Positions 63,941-64,000 of a stretch of DNA of 64,000 bases are shown here, one piece after another. The stretch is from Ornithodoros turicata. Its lineage: Eukaryota; Arthropoda; Arachnida; Ixodida; Argasidae. Position numbers and translations under genes: made by a program. A model generated the notes under the pieces. The model was not told the origin of the DNA, did not search any database, and worked only from the letters and a program-made list of their open reading frames with translations. Each line of letters opens with the position of its first letter. The stretch's first letter is position 1. Location of the stretch: contig NC_088207.1 in assembly GCF_037126465.1 (NCBI RefSeq), positions 40,298,143-40,362,142 of the forward strand, given 5' to 3'.

Positions 63941-64000
63941 TACTATATGTAGGTCCATTTAGTTAGCCTCAATTACCTTCAGTTACCCTTTAATTACCGA

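Overview
This is eukaryotic, gene-poor, repeat-rich DNA. I found no bacterial-style operon, no rRNA and no intact tRNA gene, and no ORF that I can assign to a conserved single-copy host gene. Almost everything recognisable is a transposable element or its relic: tRNA-derived SINEs, 5'-truncated non-LTR retrotransposons of at least three clades, one Ty3/gypsy pol relic, and many DNA-transposon derivatives with terminal inverted repeats (hAT-, mariner-, pogo-, possibly Harbinger- and piggyBac-like). Microsatellite tails and long poly-C/poly-G runs are frequent. The SINE body (a tRNA-like head followed by a long conserved tail) resembles, from memory, tRNA-derived SINEs of ticks such as Ruka. A tick or other chelicerate is therefore my best guess for the host, but this is an inference, not a database result.

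Layout. 0-10 kb: pogo-like MITE, LINE tail, a gypsy pol relic split by a LINE tail with a 9-bp target duplication, a truncated mariner-like foldback, SINEs, and a 1.7-kb inverted-repeat element that carries an RT fragment. 10-25 kb: MITEs and foldback elements (10.3, 16.3, 17.4, 18.7-20.1 and 23-24.2 kb) separated by unassigned DNA. 26-30.5 kb: an L1-like ORF2 relic interrupted by a hAT-type MITE with a perfect 8-bp target duplication, then a 2.1-kb inverted-repeat element containing a zinc-finger-like fragment and a CR1-like insertion. 33-43.5 kb: a 10-bp minisatellite, a second pogo-like element, SINEs carrying arrays of an AT-rich CCAATATTGG-type module, a perfect 130-bp palindrome, and a complete 877-bp mariner-like foldback. 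48-50.7 kb: a THAP-domain ORF lying between long inverted repeats. 51-64 kb: head-to-head SINEs, two LINE C-terminal relics, 77-bp tandem repeats with CACGTG cores, a hAT-like element built of CCTCACCTCA repeats, and beside it a pogo-like element that still encodes the start of its transposase.

The pieces do not act together as a pathway. They form a layered record of insertions, and in several places the insertion order can be read from target duplications. The most biologically interesting locus is the THAP-domain ORF inside inverted repeats. The most likely undescribed mobile family is the CCAATATTGG module, which has its own inverted ends and at two sites lies inside a SINE.
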